Assembly: GCA_002254385.1 (NCBI GenBank)
Contig: NJDO01000042.1
Span: forward strand, 1-22,021
Direction: 5' to 3'
Length of the DNA: 22,021 bases
From: Thermoplasmatales archaeon ex4484_6
GTDB lineage: Archaea; Thermoplasmatota; Penumbrarchaeia; Penumbrarchaeales; Penumbrarchaeaceae
Shown in pieces: positions 1 through 6,956 of this stretch (position 1 is its first letter; each line of letters begins with the position of its first letter). The notes beneath the pieces were generated by a model. That model did no database searches and was not told the origin of the DNA. It worked only from the letters and a program-made list of their open reading frames with translations. The translations under genes and the position numbers were made by a program.

Positions 1-1
1 G

Positions 2-1066
2 GAGGAAAGGAAGCAAAAGAAAGAGATACCCCCAGACACTGGTGGTCGGCAGGGGCCGGGGAAGATGGAGGCTGCCGGTCCGATCAAGGATTCCTCCATT
101 GTCGGGACAGGGACCGGGAAGGCCCATGGTCATGGCGGCGATAGATTGTCCCGTCTTTCACTTCCGATACTGGAGGACAAGAGGTTCAAGAATTTCGTCG
201 TGGACGATTCCAACAGGTTCCCCTTTCTTGCATCGGAGGCGGTTGCCAGCGGCGAGGGGAGGATGTACAATCCACTATTCATGTTCGGTCCCGTAGGGGT
301 CGGGAAGACGCATCTCCTGCAGGCCATTGCAAATGAGATGAGGGAAAGGAATCCCAAGCTGAATGTTCTCTATTCTTCCACCGAGAGATTTACCGATGAG
401 CTCATCAGGGCACTTAACGCCGATGATATCCACAGCTTCAGGGAACTCTACCAGGATGTGGATGTGCTTCTTGTCGATGATATTCAGATGTTATCCGGCA
501 GGGAAGCCACCCAGAAGGAGTTCTTCCACATGTTCAATTATCTGTACAATTCGGGGAGGCAGATCGTCCTCTGCAGCGACAGGCCCCCTTCGGACATAAA
601 GGAACTGGAGAACAGACTGAGATCAAGGTTCGAGGGTGGTCTGATAATAGATATCCAGATACCCACGTTCGAGGGGAGGAAGCAGATCCTCGTGAACATC
701 TCCCAGAGAGAGGGATTCCCCATATCCACGGAGGTTCTCGATTACCTCGCTTTCTATCTGGACAGTTCGGTCAGGGAGCTTGAAGGGGGATTCAACAGGG
801 TGACCGCATACTCCACATTGATGAAGGAACCCGTAACCGTGAACCTAGTGAGACGGGTACTCGAAGGATCCATACAGAAGAAGGAGATCCTGAAGAAGGA
901 GGAATCCGCCGAGAAGGATGAATTCCTTATGTATACGGAGAACCTTTCATTCGAGGATGGCAGCCCCCAACCCCTTTCGGATCTGGACCTGGAGAAGGAG
1001 ACGGAAAAGATAGAACAGGAGCTCCTGCTCGAATTGAAGAAACAGTCCGGGGAGCCGGGAGTGTAG
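2..1066 (+). CDS. DnaA-like AAA+ ATPase lacking domain IV (5' end outside window)
   Basis: The reading frame is open from base 2, so the start probably lies upstream; the first ATG in the window is at 65. The visible N-terminus is a Gly/Lys-rich linker. After it comes a near-complete bacterial DnaA domain III: Walker A GPVGVGKTHLL, an initiator-type segment ERFTDELIRAL, Walker B VLLVDDIQML, EFFHMFN, sensor 1 LCSDRPP, the arginine-finger box ENRLRSRFEGGL and sensor 2 VRELEGGFNRV. In bacteria this domain binds ATP and oligomerises at oriC. Domain IV, the helix-turn-helix that reads DnaA boxes, is missing: the AAA+ lid is followed by about 65 mostly acidic residues and the stop. Such a protein could not bind an origin the DnaA way, so it may work as an Hda-like regulator or a loader for another process. 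AAA+ identity is certain; function is unknown. Archaea normally initiate replication with Orc1/Cdc6, so lateral origin is likely. Confidence 0.9.
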   Translation, partial: EERKQKKEIPPDTGGRQGPGKMEAAGPIKDSSIVGTGTGKAHGHGGDRLSRLSLPILEDKRFKNFVVDDSNRFPFLASEAVASGEGRMYNPLFMFGPVGVGKTHLLQAIANEMRERNPKLNVLYSSTERFTDELIRALNADDIHSFRELYQDVDVLLVDDIQMLSGREATQKEFFHMFNYLYNSGRQIVLCSDRPPSDIKELENRLRSRFEGGLIIDIQIPTFEGRKQILVNISQREGFPISTEVLDYLAFYLDSSVRELEGGFNRVTAYSTLMKEPVTVNLVRRVLEGSIQKKEILKKEESAEKDEFLMYTENLSFEDGSPQPLSDLDLEKETEKIEQELLLELKKQSGEPGV

Positions 1067-1094
1067 GACATCCGGCTCGGTTTGACCCAATAAG

Positions 1095-1104
1095 TTAAAT
1101 AATA
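1095..1104 (+). promoter_or_regulatory. TATA box of the RDD gene
   Basis: The AT-rich core TTAAATAATA begins 32 bases before the GTG at 1127. That is the distance expected if transcription starts at or next to the start codon. The same core and the same spacing precede the TPR gene at 3607. Confidence 0.55.
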
Positions 1105-1126
1105 TCCATATTAATAGAGGGAATAG

Positions 1127-1816
1127 GTGGGATTGATGAGCCATCATGAGGACGCGGATATGTGGGACCCGTCGGACTATCCGATGACGGGGACCTATCA
1201 TGCAAAGAGAGCGGCAGCCTATCTGGTGGACTTGGCCCTGGTATTCTTTCCGATCCTTTTGGTCTTTTACTATACCGATTCGGATCTCGGAAACGCCATG
1301 AACTGGTTCTATATCTTGATAATAACCGGCCTTTTCACGTTCGTTCTAAAGGTGGTCCTTGAGTTCGGCACGGGGAGATCTCCGGGAAAATGGATTTTCG
1401 GTTTGAGAATAGTGACCCCTGACGGGGAGCTGTCGTTGGGGCAGGTGTTTCTCAGGAACATACTGAACATATTTGTGGTGGTGGGCCCCATTCTGGACAT
1501 GCTCATCGGAAGGGCAGTATCTTCCGATGAGAGGTTGAAGTACCTTGACAATCAATCATTCACTCTCGTGATCGAGGACGTCCCCTTGGAAGTTGAGGAG
1601 CCAAGGGTAAGGACGTACAGACCTCCGGTGAGGGTGGAGGAACCGACATCGAGAGAGAAGTTCAAGCTGGACTATAGACAGGTAAGGGTGGGACACTGCC
1701 CCAGATGCGGTGCCCCCTACAGGGTTCTTCCACCTGACGACCCATCCTTCTCGGGATTATGGAACCACAGATGCACATGGTGCAATTATCTAATCCGTGA
1801 GGATGAAAGGGAGTGA
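1127..1816 (+). CDS. RDD family membrane protein with C-terminal zinc ribbon
   Basis: The protein has 229 residues. The RDD domain covers about residues 25-150: the family Arg/Asp signature is in KRAAAYLVD, and there are three hydrophobic segments (AYLVDLALVFFPILLVFYY, WFYILIITGLFTFVLKVV and the NILNIFVVVGPILDML region), with GRSPGKWIFGLRI between the second and third as is typical. A charged linker leads to a C-terminal zinc ribbon with CPRCG and CTWC pairs. RDD proteins are poorly characterised; some have been linked to ion transport. The zinc ribbon would face the cytoplasm if the N-terminus does. The GTG start is chosen because the upstream TATA box predicts a leaderless mRNA starting there. 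An ATG at 1136, behind GGTGGG, is a fair alternative. Function is unknown. Confidence 0.85.
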   Translation: MGLMSHHEDADMWDPSDYPMTGTYHAKRAAAYLVDLALVFFPILLVFYYTDSDLGNAMNWFYILIITGLFTFVLKVVLEFGTGRSPGKWIFGLRIVTPDGELSLGQVFLRNILNIFVVVGPILDMLIGRAVSSDERLKYLDNQSFTLVIEDVPLEVEEPRVRTYRPPVRVEEPTSREKFKLDYRQVRVGHCPRCGAPYRVLPPDDPSFSGLWNHRCTWCNYLIREDERE

Positions 1817-1864
1817 GGGACAGGCAGGGCAACCCTATTATCCTCCTTTCCCTCTTAACGTCCC

Positions 1865-2785
1865 GTGACCGCAGTATGTGATAAATGCTCTTCAGCTTCC
1901 GTCCATTTCGTGAGGTACAGCGGTCAGCATCTGTGCTCCCGGCATTTCCTGGACATGATCCGACGAAGATTCAGAAAGGAAATGAGGTCCCAGAAGGTAC
2001 TCGTCGAGCATGAACACATCGCTGTCGCACTGTCGGGAGGCAAGGATTCCGTTCTCACGCTTGAACTGGTGAACGAGATCACCCGGGAGATCCCCCAGAT
2101 CGAACTGACCGCGGTTACCATCGATGAAGGTATCGATGGTTACCGTCCGTCATCTCTGGATATTGCAAGAGAACAGATAAACAGGTTGGATGTGAACTGG
2201 GAAGTCAGAACCTTCAGGGACCTTTTCTCCATGTCACTGGATGATATGTTGACAAGGACGGAGACGGGGCCGTGCACTGTTTGCGGGATCCTCAGACGAA
2301 AAGCACTGAATCAGCTCTGCAGGGATATCGGTGCCGATGTTCTCGTTACGGGCCATAATCTGGATGATACGGCACAGACCATCCTCATGAACGTAATGCA
2401 GGCACAACCCGATCGTCTGAGACGGCTCGGACCCCATATCGAACCGATACCGGGACTTGTTCCCCGGGCAATGCCCCTGAGGTCCACACCGGAAACGGAA
2501 ACCTATCTGTGCGCATATCTCATGGGACTTCCAATACATCAGGTTGAATGCCCGTACGCCATCGCGGCCAAAAGGGGGATATACAGGGATCTTTTACTCA
2601 AAGCGGAACAGGAAACACCGGGAACAAGACATTCCTTGCTGCGTTTCCATGAGAAGGTGGCTTCATTCATCCCGGTAGCGAACACGGATATGGGAAGATG
2701 TTCGATATGCGGGGAAATGTCCCCTCTCGGGGAGGGAAGGACCATATGCAGAGCATGTGAACTGCTATCCGATATTGGTGTGTGA
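1865..2785 (+). CDS. TtuA/Ncs6-type tRNA 2-thiouridine synthetase
   Basis: This 306-residue PP-loop ATPase of the TtcA/TtuA/Ncs6 (CTU1) family adenylates a tRNA uridine and replaces its 2-oxygen with sulfur. It has an N-terminal zinc finger (C5, C8, C24, H27), the PP-loop SGGKDS at 57-62, and C137-x2-C140 plus C229, which match the three cysteines that hold the 4Fe-4S cluster in TtuA-type enzymes. A second zinc finger closes the protein (CSICG and CRAC pairs). Family members act on U54 (TtuA) or wobble U34 (Ncs6/NcsA), and the sequence alone does not settle which. The sulfur donor is probably a ubiquitin-like SAMP protein, not seen here. The start is GTG; a weak TATTA lies about 29 bases upstream and there is no clear Shine-Dalgarno sequence. 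The stop overlaps the start of the next gene. Confidence 0.9.
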   Translation: MTAVCDKCSSASVHFVRYSGQHLCSRHFLDMIRRRFRKEMRSQKVLVEHEHIAVALSGGKDSVLTLELVNEITREIPQIELTAVTIDEGIDGYRPSSLDIAREQINRLDVNWEVRTFRDLFSMSLDDMLTRTETGPCTVCGILRRKALNQLCRDIGADVLVTGHNLDDTAQTILMNVMQAQPDRLRRLGPHIEPIPGLVPRAMPLRSTPETETYLCAYLMGLPIHQVECPYAIAAKRGIYRDLLLKAEQETPGTRHSLLRFHEKVASFIPVANTDMGRCSICGEMSPLGEGRTICRACELLSDIGV

Positions 2786-3423
2786 TAGAAATGAGGAAGA
2801 AAAAGCTGGAGATGATACTTTCAAACCTGGAAGACATGGCCGATCCGAAACCGGAACTAGAACAATATGCCACTCCTTCCGAATTGGTTTCATCGATCCT
2901 CATGGAAGCTCTTTCAAGGGGTGACATAGAGGGCAGAAAGGTCTGCGAGCTTGGCTGCGGCAGCGCTCCGTTTGCCATCGGCGCATGGCTTCTGGGGGCG
3001 TCGGAGGTTCTGGGGATAGATCTGGATGAACAGGCGGTCAGAACGGCCAAGAACAACATCGAGAGGACCAGACGGACGATCGAGGATCATCCCAAGGGTG
3101 AGATAGAGTTCATGGTCCATGACCTCAATGACCCCATTCCGTTCAGACCGAGGTTTGATACCGTTCTTATGAACCCTCCTTTTGGATCCCAGACGCGCTA
3201 TGCCGATAGACCGTTCATAAAGAGTGCAATGGAGATATCTTCAGTATGTTATTCCATCCACAACGGGAACTCCCTGCCCTTCCTTGAGAGATTGACCCAG
3301 AAAATGGAAGTGAAGTTGGAACCCCTGTTCGAATATGATATGGACATTCCCCACAGGTTCCATTTCCATTCGAGAGAGGTTGAACAGGTCAGGGTAGTTG
3401 TTGTGAGATTCTTCAAGGAATAG
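2782..3423 (+). CDS. METTL5-like rRNA adenine N6-methyltransferase
   Basis: This 213-residue class I SAM-dependent methyltransferase has motif I VCELGCGSAPFAIGA at about residues 53-67, the acidic end of strand 2 at GIDLDEQA, and the catalytic motif NPPFGS typical of amino-methylating enzymes. The N-terminal LEQYATPSELV matches the LEQY-T-P segment of the METTL5 family. Eukaryotic METTL5 makes m6A in 18S rRNA; the archaeal homologues are expected to modify small-subunit rRNA, probably with a Trm112-like partner not seen here. The GTG start at 2782 overlaps the preceding TGA by four bases, so the two RNA-modification genes are probably translationally coupled. An ATG three codons later is an alternative start. 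It is not a HemK-type glutamine methyltransferase, because the surrounding N-terminal signature is that of METTL5. Confidence 0.87.
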   Translation: MIEMRKKKLEMILSNLEDMADPKPELEQYATPSELVSSILMEALSRGDIEGRKVCELGCGSAPFAIGAWLLGASEVLGIDLDEQAVRTAKNNIERTRRTIEDHPKGEIEFMVHDLNDPIPFRPRFDTVLMNPPFGSQTRYADRPFIKSAMEISSVCYSIHNGNSLPFLERLTQKMEVKLEPLFEYDMDIPHRFHFHSREVEQVRVVVVRFFKE

Positions 3424-3574
3424 GCGACATGACCCCGCACATATCCCGCGTTGGCAAATCCGCACCTACTGTACGGTATGGCCTTTGTCGTGCAGTATCA
3501 TTGCCCGGGTTCGGAGAAACACAATAAGTGGAGAACATGGCCTGTACCGGGGAAAAGGGTAACCAATGGTAATG

Positions 3575-3583
3575 TTAAATAAC
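3575..3583 (+). promoter_or_regulatory. TATA box of the TPR gene
   Basis: TTAAATAAC begins 32 bases before the GTG at 3607, consistent with a leaderless transcript. The upstream spacer (3424-3574) contains no tRNA fold and no convincing open frame. Confidence 0.55.
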
Positions 3584-3606
3584 TGTCTGTTCCTTCAGGT
3601 CGCCAG

Positions 3607-4881
3607 GTGGATATCTTGGTATCTAGCGAGTTCACTGCCAGAATGACAAAGGGCGGGTTGGCCTTCAAGAACATGGACTATCACCTGGCCCTGGAAGAGT
3701 ACGGCAAAGCCGTTGAGATCGACCCATCGGATCCCGATGCATGGTTCAACAAGGCCATGGCCCTTCAGAACCTCATGAGGGATGAGGAGGCGGTGGAAGC
3801 TTACAAGAAAGCAATAAAGATCGACAAGAAAAACGAAAGATACTGGACAAATCTGGGAGCCCTGCTTGCGAGGATGGGGGAAGCAAAGGACGCGATGAGA
3901 TGTCTCGACAGGGCAACCGAACTGGACAAGAACTGTATCGAAGCCTGGTACAACAAGGGAATTCTGCTTGCAAAGTACGGAAGGACCAATGACGCCCTGA
4001 TATGCTTCGATGCCGTGCTGACCCTGGATCCAACCGATTCCGAGGTGATGTACAATAAAGGCGCCGTCCTGGAGGCAATGGGCAAGAAAAAGGAAGCGGA
4101 GGAATGGTACGAGAAAGCCCTTTCCCAGAGAGTATCGGTGGATGAGGATTCGTACAGAAGATACAATGTGGACGTTTTCTCCATGTTCGACACCGATGAG
4201 GAGGGAAAGGTCATCTCAGATGTGGAATGGCTCGACAGGGGTTCGAAGTTCATGCTCGATAATGATATCGACAGGGCCGTATTCTGTTTCAACAAGGCCA
4301 TTGAGCTGAACCCGGACAACCCCGAGGCCTGGTTCGCGTATGGTAATTCCATGCACGTCATAGGGAAGCTGGAGGAAGCCCTCGAATGCTACAAGAAATC
4401 CCTGAAATTGAGACCGAAGAAGGCCGAGACATGGTACAACATGGGAAACGTGTTCATGGATATGAAGAAGCTTCACAAGGCCATCGAGTGCTACGACAAG
4501 GCCCTTTCCCTAAACGACAAGAAATGGGACGCACTTGCGAACAAGGGGGCCGCTCTGAAGAACCTCGGACGGATAGACGAGTCCATTCAGGTATACGAGA
4601 AGGTCATCGAGCACGATCCGAAGAATTCGATGGCCTGGTTCAATCTGGGAAACGCTTACGATGCGAAGGACAAGTTCAGGAAGGCCATCAACTGTTTCGA
4701 TAAGGCAATTGCCCTGGAACCCGACAATCCGGAATATTACTACAACAAGGGTGTTGTCCTTTATGAAAGGGGCAGGATCATAAGGGCGAAGGAAGCTTTC
4801 GAGAAAGCCCTTGCCCTGAACCCCAATTTCATCGAAGCCGCAATGGCCAGAGATGATATCATAAAGGGTTTGAGGAGATAG
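3607..4881 (+). CDS. Protein of 11 tetratricopeptide repeats
   Basis: The 424 residues consist almost wholly of 34-residue TPR units with the usual W-x-N-x-G and P-x-N/D features. Five repeats (about residues 17-190) are followed by a non-repeat linker of roughly 25-30 residues containing DVFSMFDTDEEG, then six more repeats to the C-terminus. There is no signal peptide or membrane segment, so it is probably a cytoplasmic scaffold that binds peptide partners. Family membership gives no specific function. The GTG start is supported by the TATA box 32 bases upstream; an ATG at 3643 would lose only a short leader. It is convergent with the coiled-coil gene on the minus strand, so the two are not one operon. 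Confidence 0.9.
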   Translation: MDILVSSEFTARMTKGGLAFKNMDYHLALEEYGKAVEIDPSDPDAWFNKAMALQNLMRDEEAVEAYKKAIKIDKKNERYWTNLGALLARMGEAKDAMRCLDRATELDKNCIEAWYNKGILLAKYGRTNDALICFDAVLTLDPTDSEVMYNKGAVLEAMGKKKEAEEWYEKALSQRVSVDEDSYRRYNVDVFSMFDTDEEGKVISDVEWLDRGSKFMLDNDIDRAVFCFNKAIELNPDNPEAWFAYGNSMHVIGKLEEALECYKKSLKLRPKKAETWYNMGNVFMDMKKLHKAIECYDKALSLNDKKWDALANKGAALKNLGRIDESIQVYEKVIEHDPKNSMAWFNLGNAYDAKDKFRKAINCFDKAIALEPDNPEYYYNKGVVLYERGRIIRAKEAFEKALALNPNFIEAAMARDDIIKGLRR

Positions 4882-5061
4882 AACACCGCGATTGTGCAGG
4901 ACGCAGCGCACTTCGGATACATGTCCTGCTCTTCGGGTCGAACGGAGAGATCAATTGATGGGGCCAGTCCCCTTTCTCGACAACAACAAACTGGCTTGTA
5001 TCAGGGAATGGGGAGAATATCACACAAGGATACGAACGGCATATACTCTCGACTGGACTGG

Positions 5062-5101
5062 TGATAGAAAAAGAAGATCCGGTGGATATCACCGAATCTT
5101 C
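5062..5101 (-). terminator. Intrinsic-type terminator of the coiled-coil gene
   Basis: A near-perfect hairpin spans 5073-5101: arms GAAGAT-CGGTG and CACCG-ATCTTC, one mismatch, five-base loop GATAT. Read on the minus strand it is followed directly by TTTTTC, as in a hairpin plus U-tract terminator, about 36 bases past the minus-strand stop at 5137. It lies between convergent genes. Archaea commonly terminate at U-tracts, so the hairpin may be auxiliary. Nothing else recognisable was seen in the 4882-5136 spacer. Confidence 0.55.
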
Positions 5102-5136
5102 CTGCCGAACGCGTTCCTTCTTTGCCGATGCTGATA

Positions 5137-6786
5137 TCATTTGGAGAGTTTTCCCTTCTTCCCGCAGTTGGGGCAGGTTACGACGATGGGCCTCTTTGGT
5201 GATTTCACCACGATCTTGGCTCCACACTTGCTGCACTTCACGACCTTGGGTTTGTAGGGTTTTTCCTCGACCTTCTTCTCTTCCTTTTCTTCCTTCTTCT
5301 TCTCCTCTTTCACCATGAAGGGATTCTCCTCCTCCTCGTCGATGATTGCGGCCTTTCTCTTCTTCTTGGGTCTTGCAACCACCTCCTCCTCTTCCTCTTC
5401 CAGCTCCAGTTTGGGTTTCCTTTTCTTGACAGCCCTCTTCTTCGGAACCTCCAATTCCTCCTCCTCTTCAATGATGGCCACTTTCTTCTTCCTTCCTCCC
5501 TTCTCGAGCTCCTCGATCTTTCTCTTGAGTTTCTCCACCTCCCTGTTATGTTCTTCCAGGGTGATGAATTCCTCCTTCTTGTCCTCGAAGACCTCCATCT
5601 CGCTCTGAAGAGCCCTTCTCTCCTTCTTCAGCATCTCCATTTCGGTCTCTATTTCCTCTTCCTTGTCAAGGATGCGTTTCTTGTCCTTTTCGAACAGCTT
5701 CCTCTCGTTCTCCAGGTCCTTTCTCTCGGAATCCAGTTCCTCTCTCAATTTGTCAATCTCCATCTGCTCTCTCATCAGAGCGTCCCTTTCCTTCTTCAGA
5801 ATCTTTGCCTCTTTCTGAAGGTCCTCGTCAGCCTTGGAGAGGCGCTCCTCCCATGCTTCCAGCTTCTCCTTCCCCTTCTGGTATTCCTTGAACTCTATCC
5901 TGTACTTGTTGTATCTTTCCTGGAATTCCTCGAACTCCTTCTCATGCGCACTTCTCTCACTCTGGAATTCGTCGAGGTCTTTCTGATACAGCTCCCTCTT
6001 TCTCTCCAGAGCCTCGGATTCCTTGTCGATGAGCATTCTTTCCTTTCTGATCTTGGCATCCATGGCCTCGAGTTCTTCCTTCTCCTTCTTCAACTCCTCC
6101 TTTTCCTCGAAGAAGCGGAGTTCCCTCTCTTCCTGTTCCTTTCTCTCTTTTTCGAGCTTCTTTCTCTCGCTCTCTATCTCTGCCTTCTGGGCATCGAACG
6201 TTTCCCTCTCCTCTTCTATCTTTTCCTTCAGCTGAAGGAATTCATCCCTCTCGGATTCGAGGGCCTTGATCTCGTTCAGCAGATCCTCCCTCTTGTCCAT
6301 CAGCTCCTTCCTATCCTTGTTGAGTCTTTCCTCCCTTCTTTCAAGGTCAGCACGGTCGTCCTGAATGGAGAGCAGGTGCGCTTTTATGTACTTCTCCATC
6401 ATTCCAAGCAGCTTCATCTCCTGATCGATGAGTTCCTTTCGATCCCTGGTCAGCTTGTCGTACATGGACTCGATCTCGGATTTCATCTCCATTGCTTTTT
6501 TCAGATTCTGATCAATCCTGTATGCCTCGAGGTCCTCCTCTTCCACGAAAGGTTTGCCCGGTTCTTCATGCAGCTCTTCCTCATGTTCCTCCATTTCCTC
6601 GAGCTCCTCCTCTTCTTCCTCGATAATTACGGTTCCCTTCTTCCGCTTTTTCGGTTTGGCGATTATCTCCTCTTCCTCCTCGTATTCGATTTCCAATTTC
6701 GGTTTTGATCTTCCTCTCTTCTTCTTGGGGGAGACCTCGATTTCCTCTTCGTCCTCGGACCATTCGACCTTAGCCTTTCTTGGCAT
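5137..6786 (-). CDS. Long coiled-coil protein with charged end modules and zinc ribbon
   Basis: The product has 549 residues from the second of two tandem ATG codons; GAGGTGAT lies 5 bases before it and only 2 before the first. Residues about 1-80 alternate Lys/Arg-rich and Glu-rich blocks. About 90-425 is an uninterrupted charged heptad coiled coil. About 431-500 repeats the N-terminal charge pattern, and the end is a zinc ribbon with CSKCG and CPNCG. There is no ATPase motif, signal peptide or membrane segment. The family is not recognised. It looks like a cytoplasmic structural or tethering protein, and the ribbon suggests contact with nucleic acid or protein. It diverges from the HerA-like gene across 162 bases that contain a shared AT-rich promoter region. 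The long open frame antisense to it is a shadow produced by Glu/Lys-rich codons. Confidence 0.85.
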   Translation of the reverse strand: MPRKAKVEWSEDEEEIEVSPKKKRGRSKPKLEIEYEEEEEIIAKPKKRKKGTVIIEEEEEELEEMEEHEEELHEEPGKPFVEEEDLEAYRIDQNLKKAMEMKSEIESMYDKLTRDRKELIDQEMKLLGMMEKYIKAHLLSIQDDRADLERREERLNKDRKELMDKREDLLNEIKALESERDEFLQLKEKIEEERETFDAQKAEIESERKKLEKERKEQEERELRFFEEKEELKKEKEELEAMDAKIRKERMLIDKESEALERKRELYQKDLDEFQSERSAHEKEFEEFQERYNKYRIEFKEYQKGKEKLEAWEERLSKADEDLQKEAKILKKERDALMREQMEIDKLREELDSERKDLENERKLFEKDKKRILDKEEEIETEMEMLKKERRALQSEMEVFEDKKEEFITLEEHNREVEKLKRKIEELEKGGRKKKVAIIEEEEELEVPKKRAVKKRKPKLELEEEEEEVVARPKKKRKAAIIDEEEENPFMVKEEKKKEEKEEKKVEEKPYKPKVVKCSKCGAKIVVKSPKRPIVVTCPNCGKKGKLSK

Positions 6787-6849
6787 CATATCACCTCGAT
6801 ATTAGCGTATTCACTCCTGATATTCAGTGGCATCGTAAGAGAGGGGATA

Positions 6850-6872
6850 TTACTTATATATTTTTTTAAAAG
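6850..6872. promoter_or_regulatory. Shared AT-rich divergent promoter region
   Basis: TTACTTATATATTTTTTTAA can supply a TATA element on both strands: TATATAAG on the minus strand, about 65 bases from the coiled-coil start, and TTATATATT on the plus strand for the HerA-like gene. The minus-strand leader would be about 40 bases and carries GAGGTGAT; the plus-strand leader would be about 65. A single core may therefore set both genes. Confidence 0.5.
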
Positions 6873-6928
6873 AAGTATCATTTGGAGCATTCGAGAAGTT
6901 GAAGACGATTTCGTCGAATACGTTCAGA

Positions 6929-6956
6929 AAAGGTGTTCACAATGGAAAATGATTAG
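6929..6956 (+). promoter_or_regulatory. Minicistron overlapping the HerA-like start
   Basis: AAGGTG at 6930-6934 sits seven bases before ATG at 6942, which opens ATG GAA AAT GAT TAG. That four-codon frame overlaps the ATG at 6949 used for the long gene, whose own spacing to AAGGTG is about 14 bases. It could be a coupling minicistron, or a sign that the real start is ATG 7010. Confidence 0.3.

Noticed and set aside
3424..3606. A tRNA or small RNA gene in the spacer, suggested by GGGTTCGG.
   Set aside because: No T-loop consensus, acceptor stem or cloverleaf could be formed.
5548..6708. A 386-residue Leu-rich open frame on the plus strand.
   Set aside because: It is antisense to the coiled-coil gene; Glu/Lys-rich codons read in reverse give long Leu/Phe/Ser frames. 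There is no start signal of its own.
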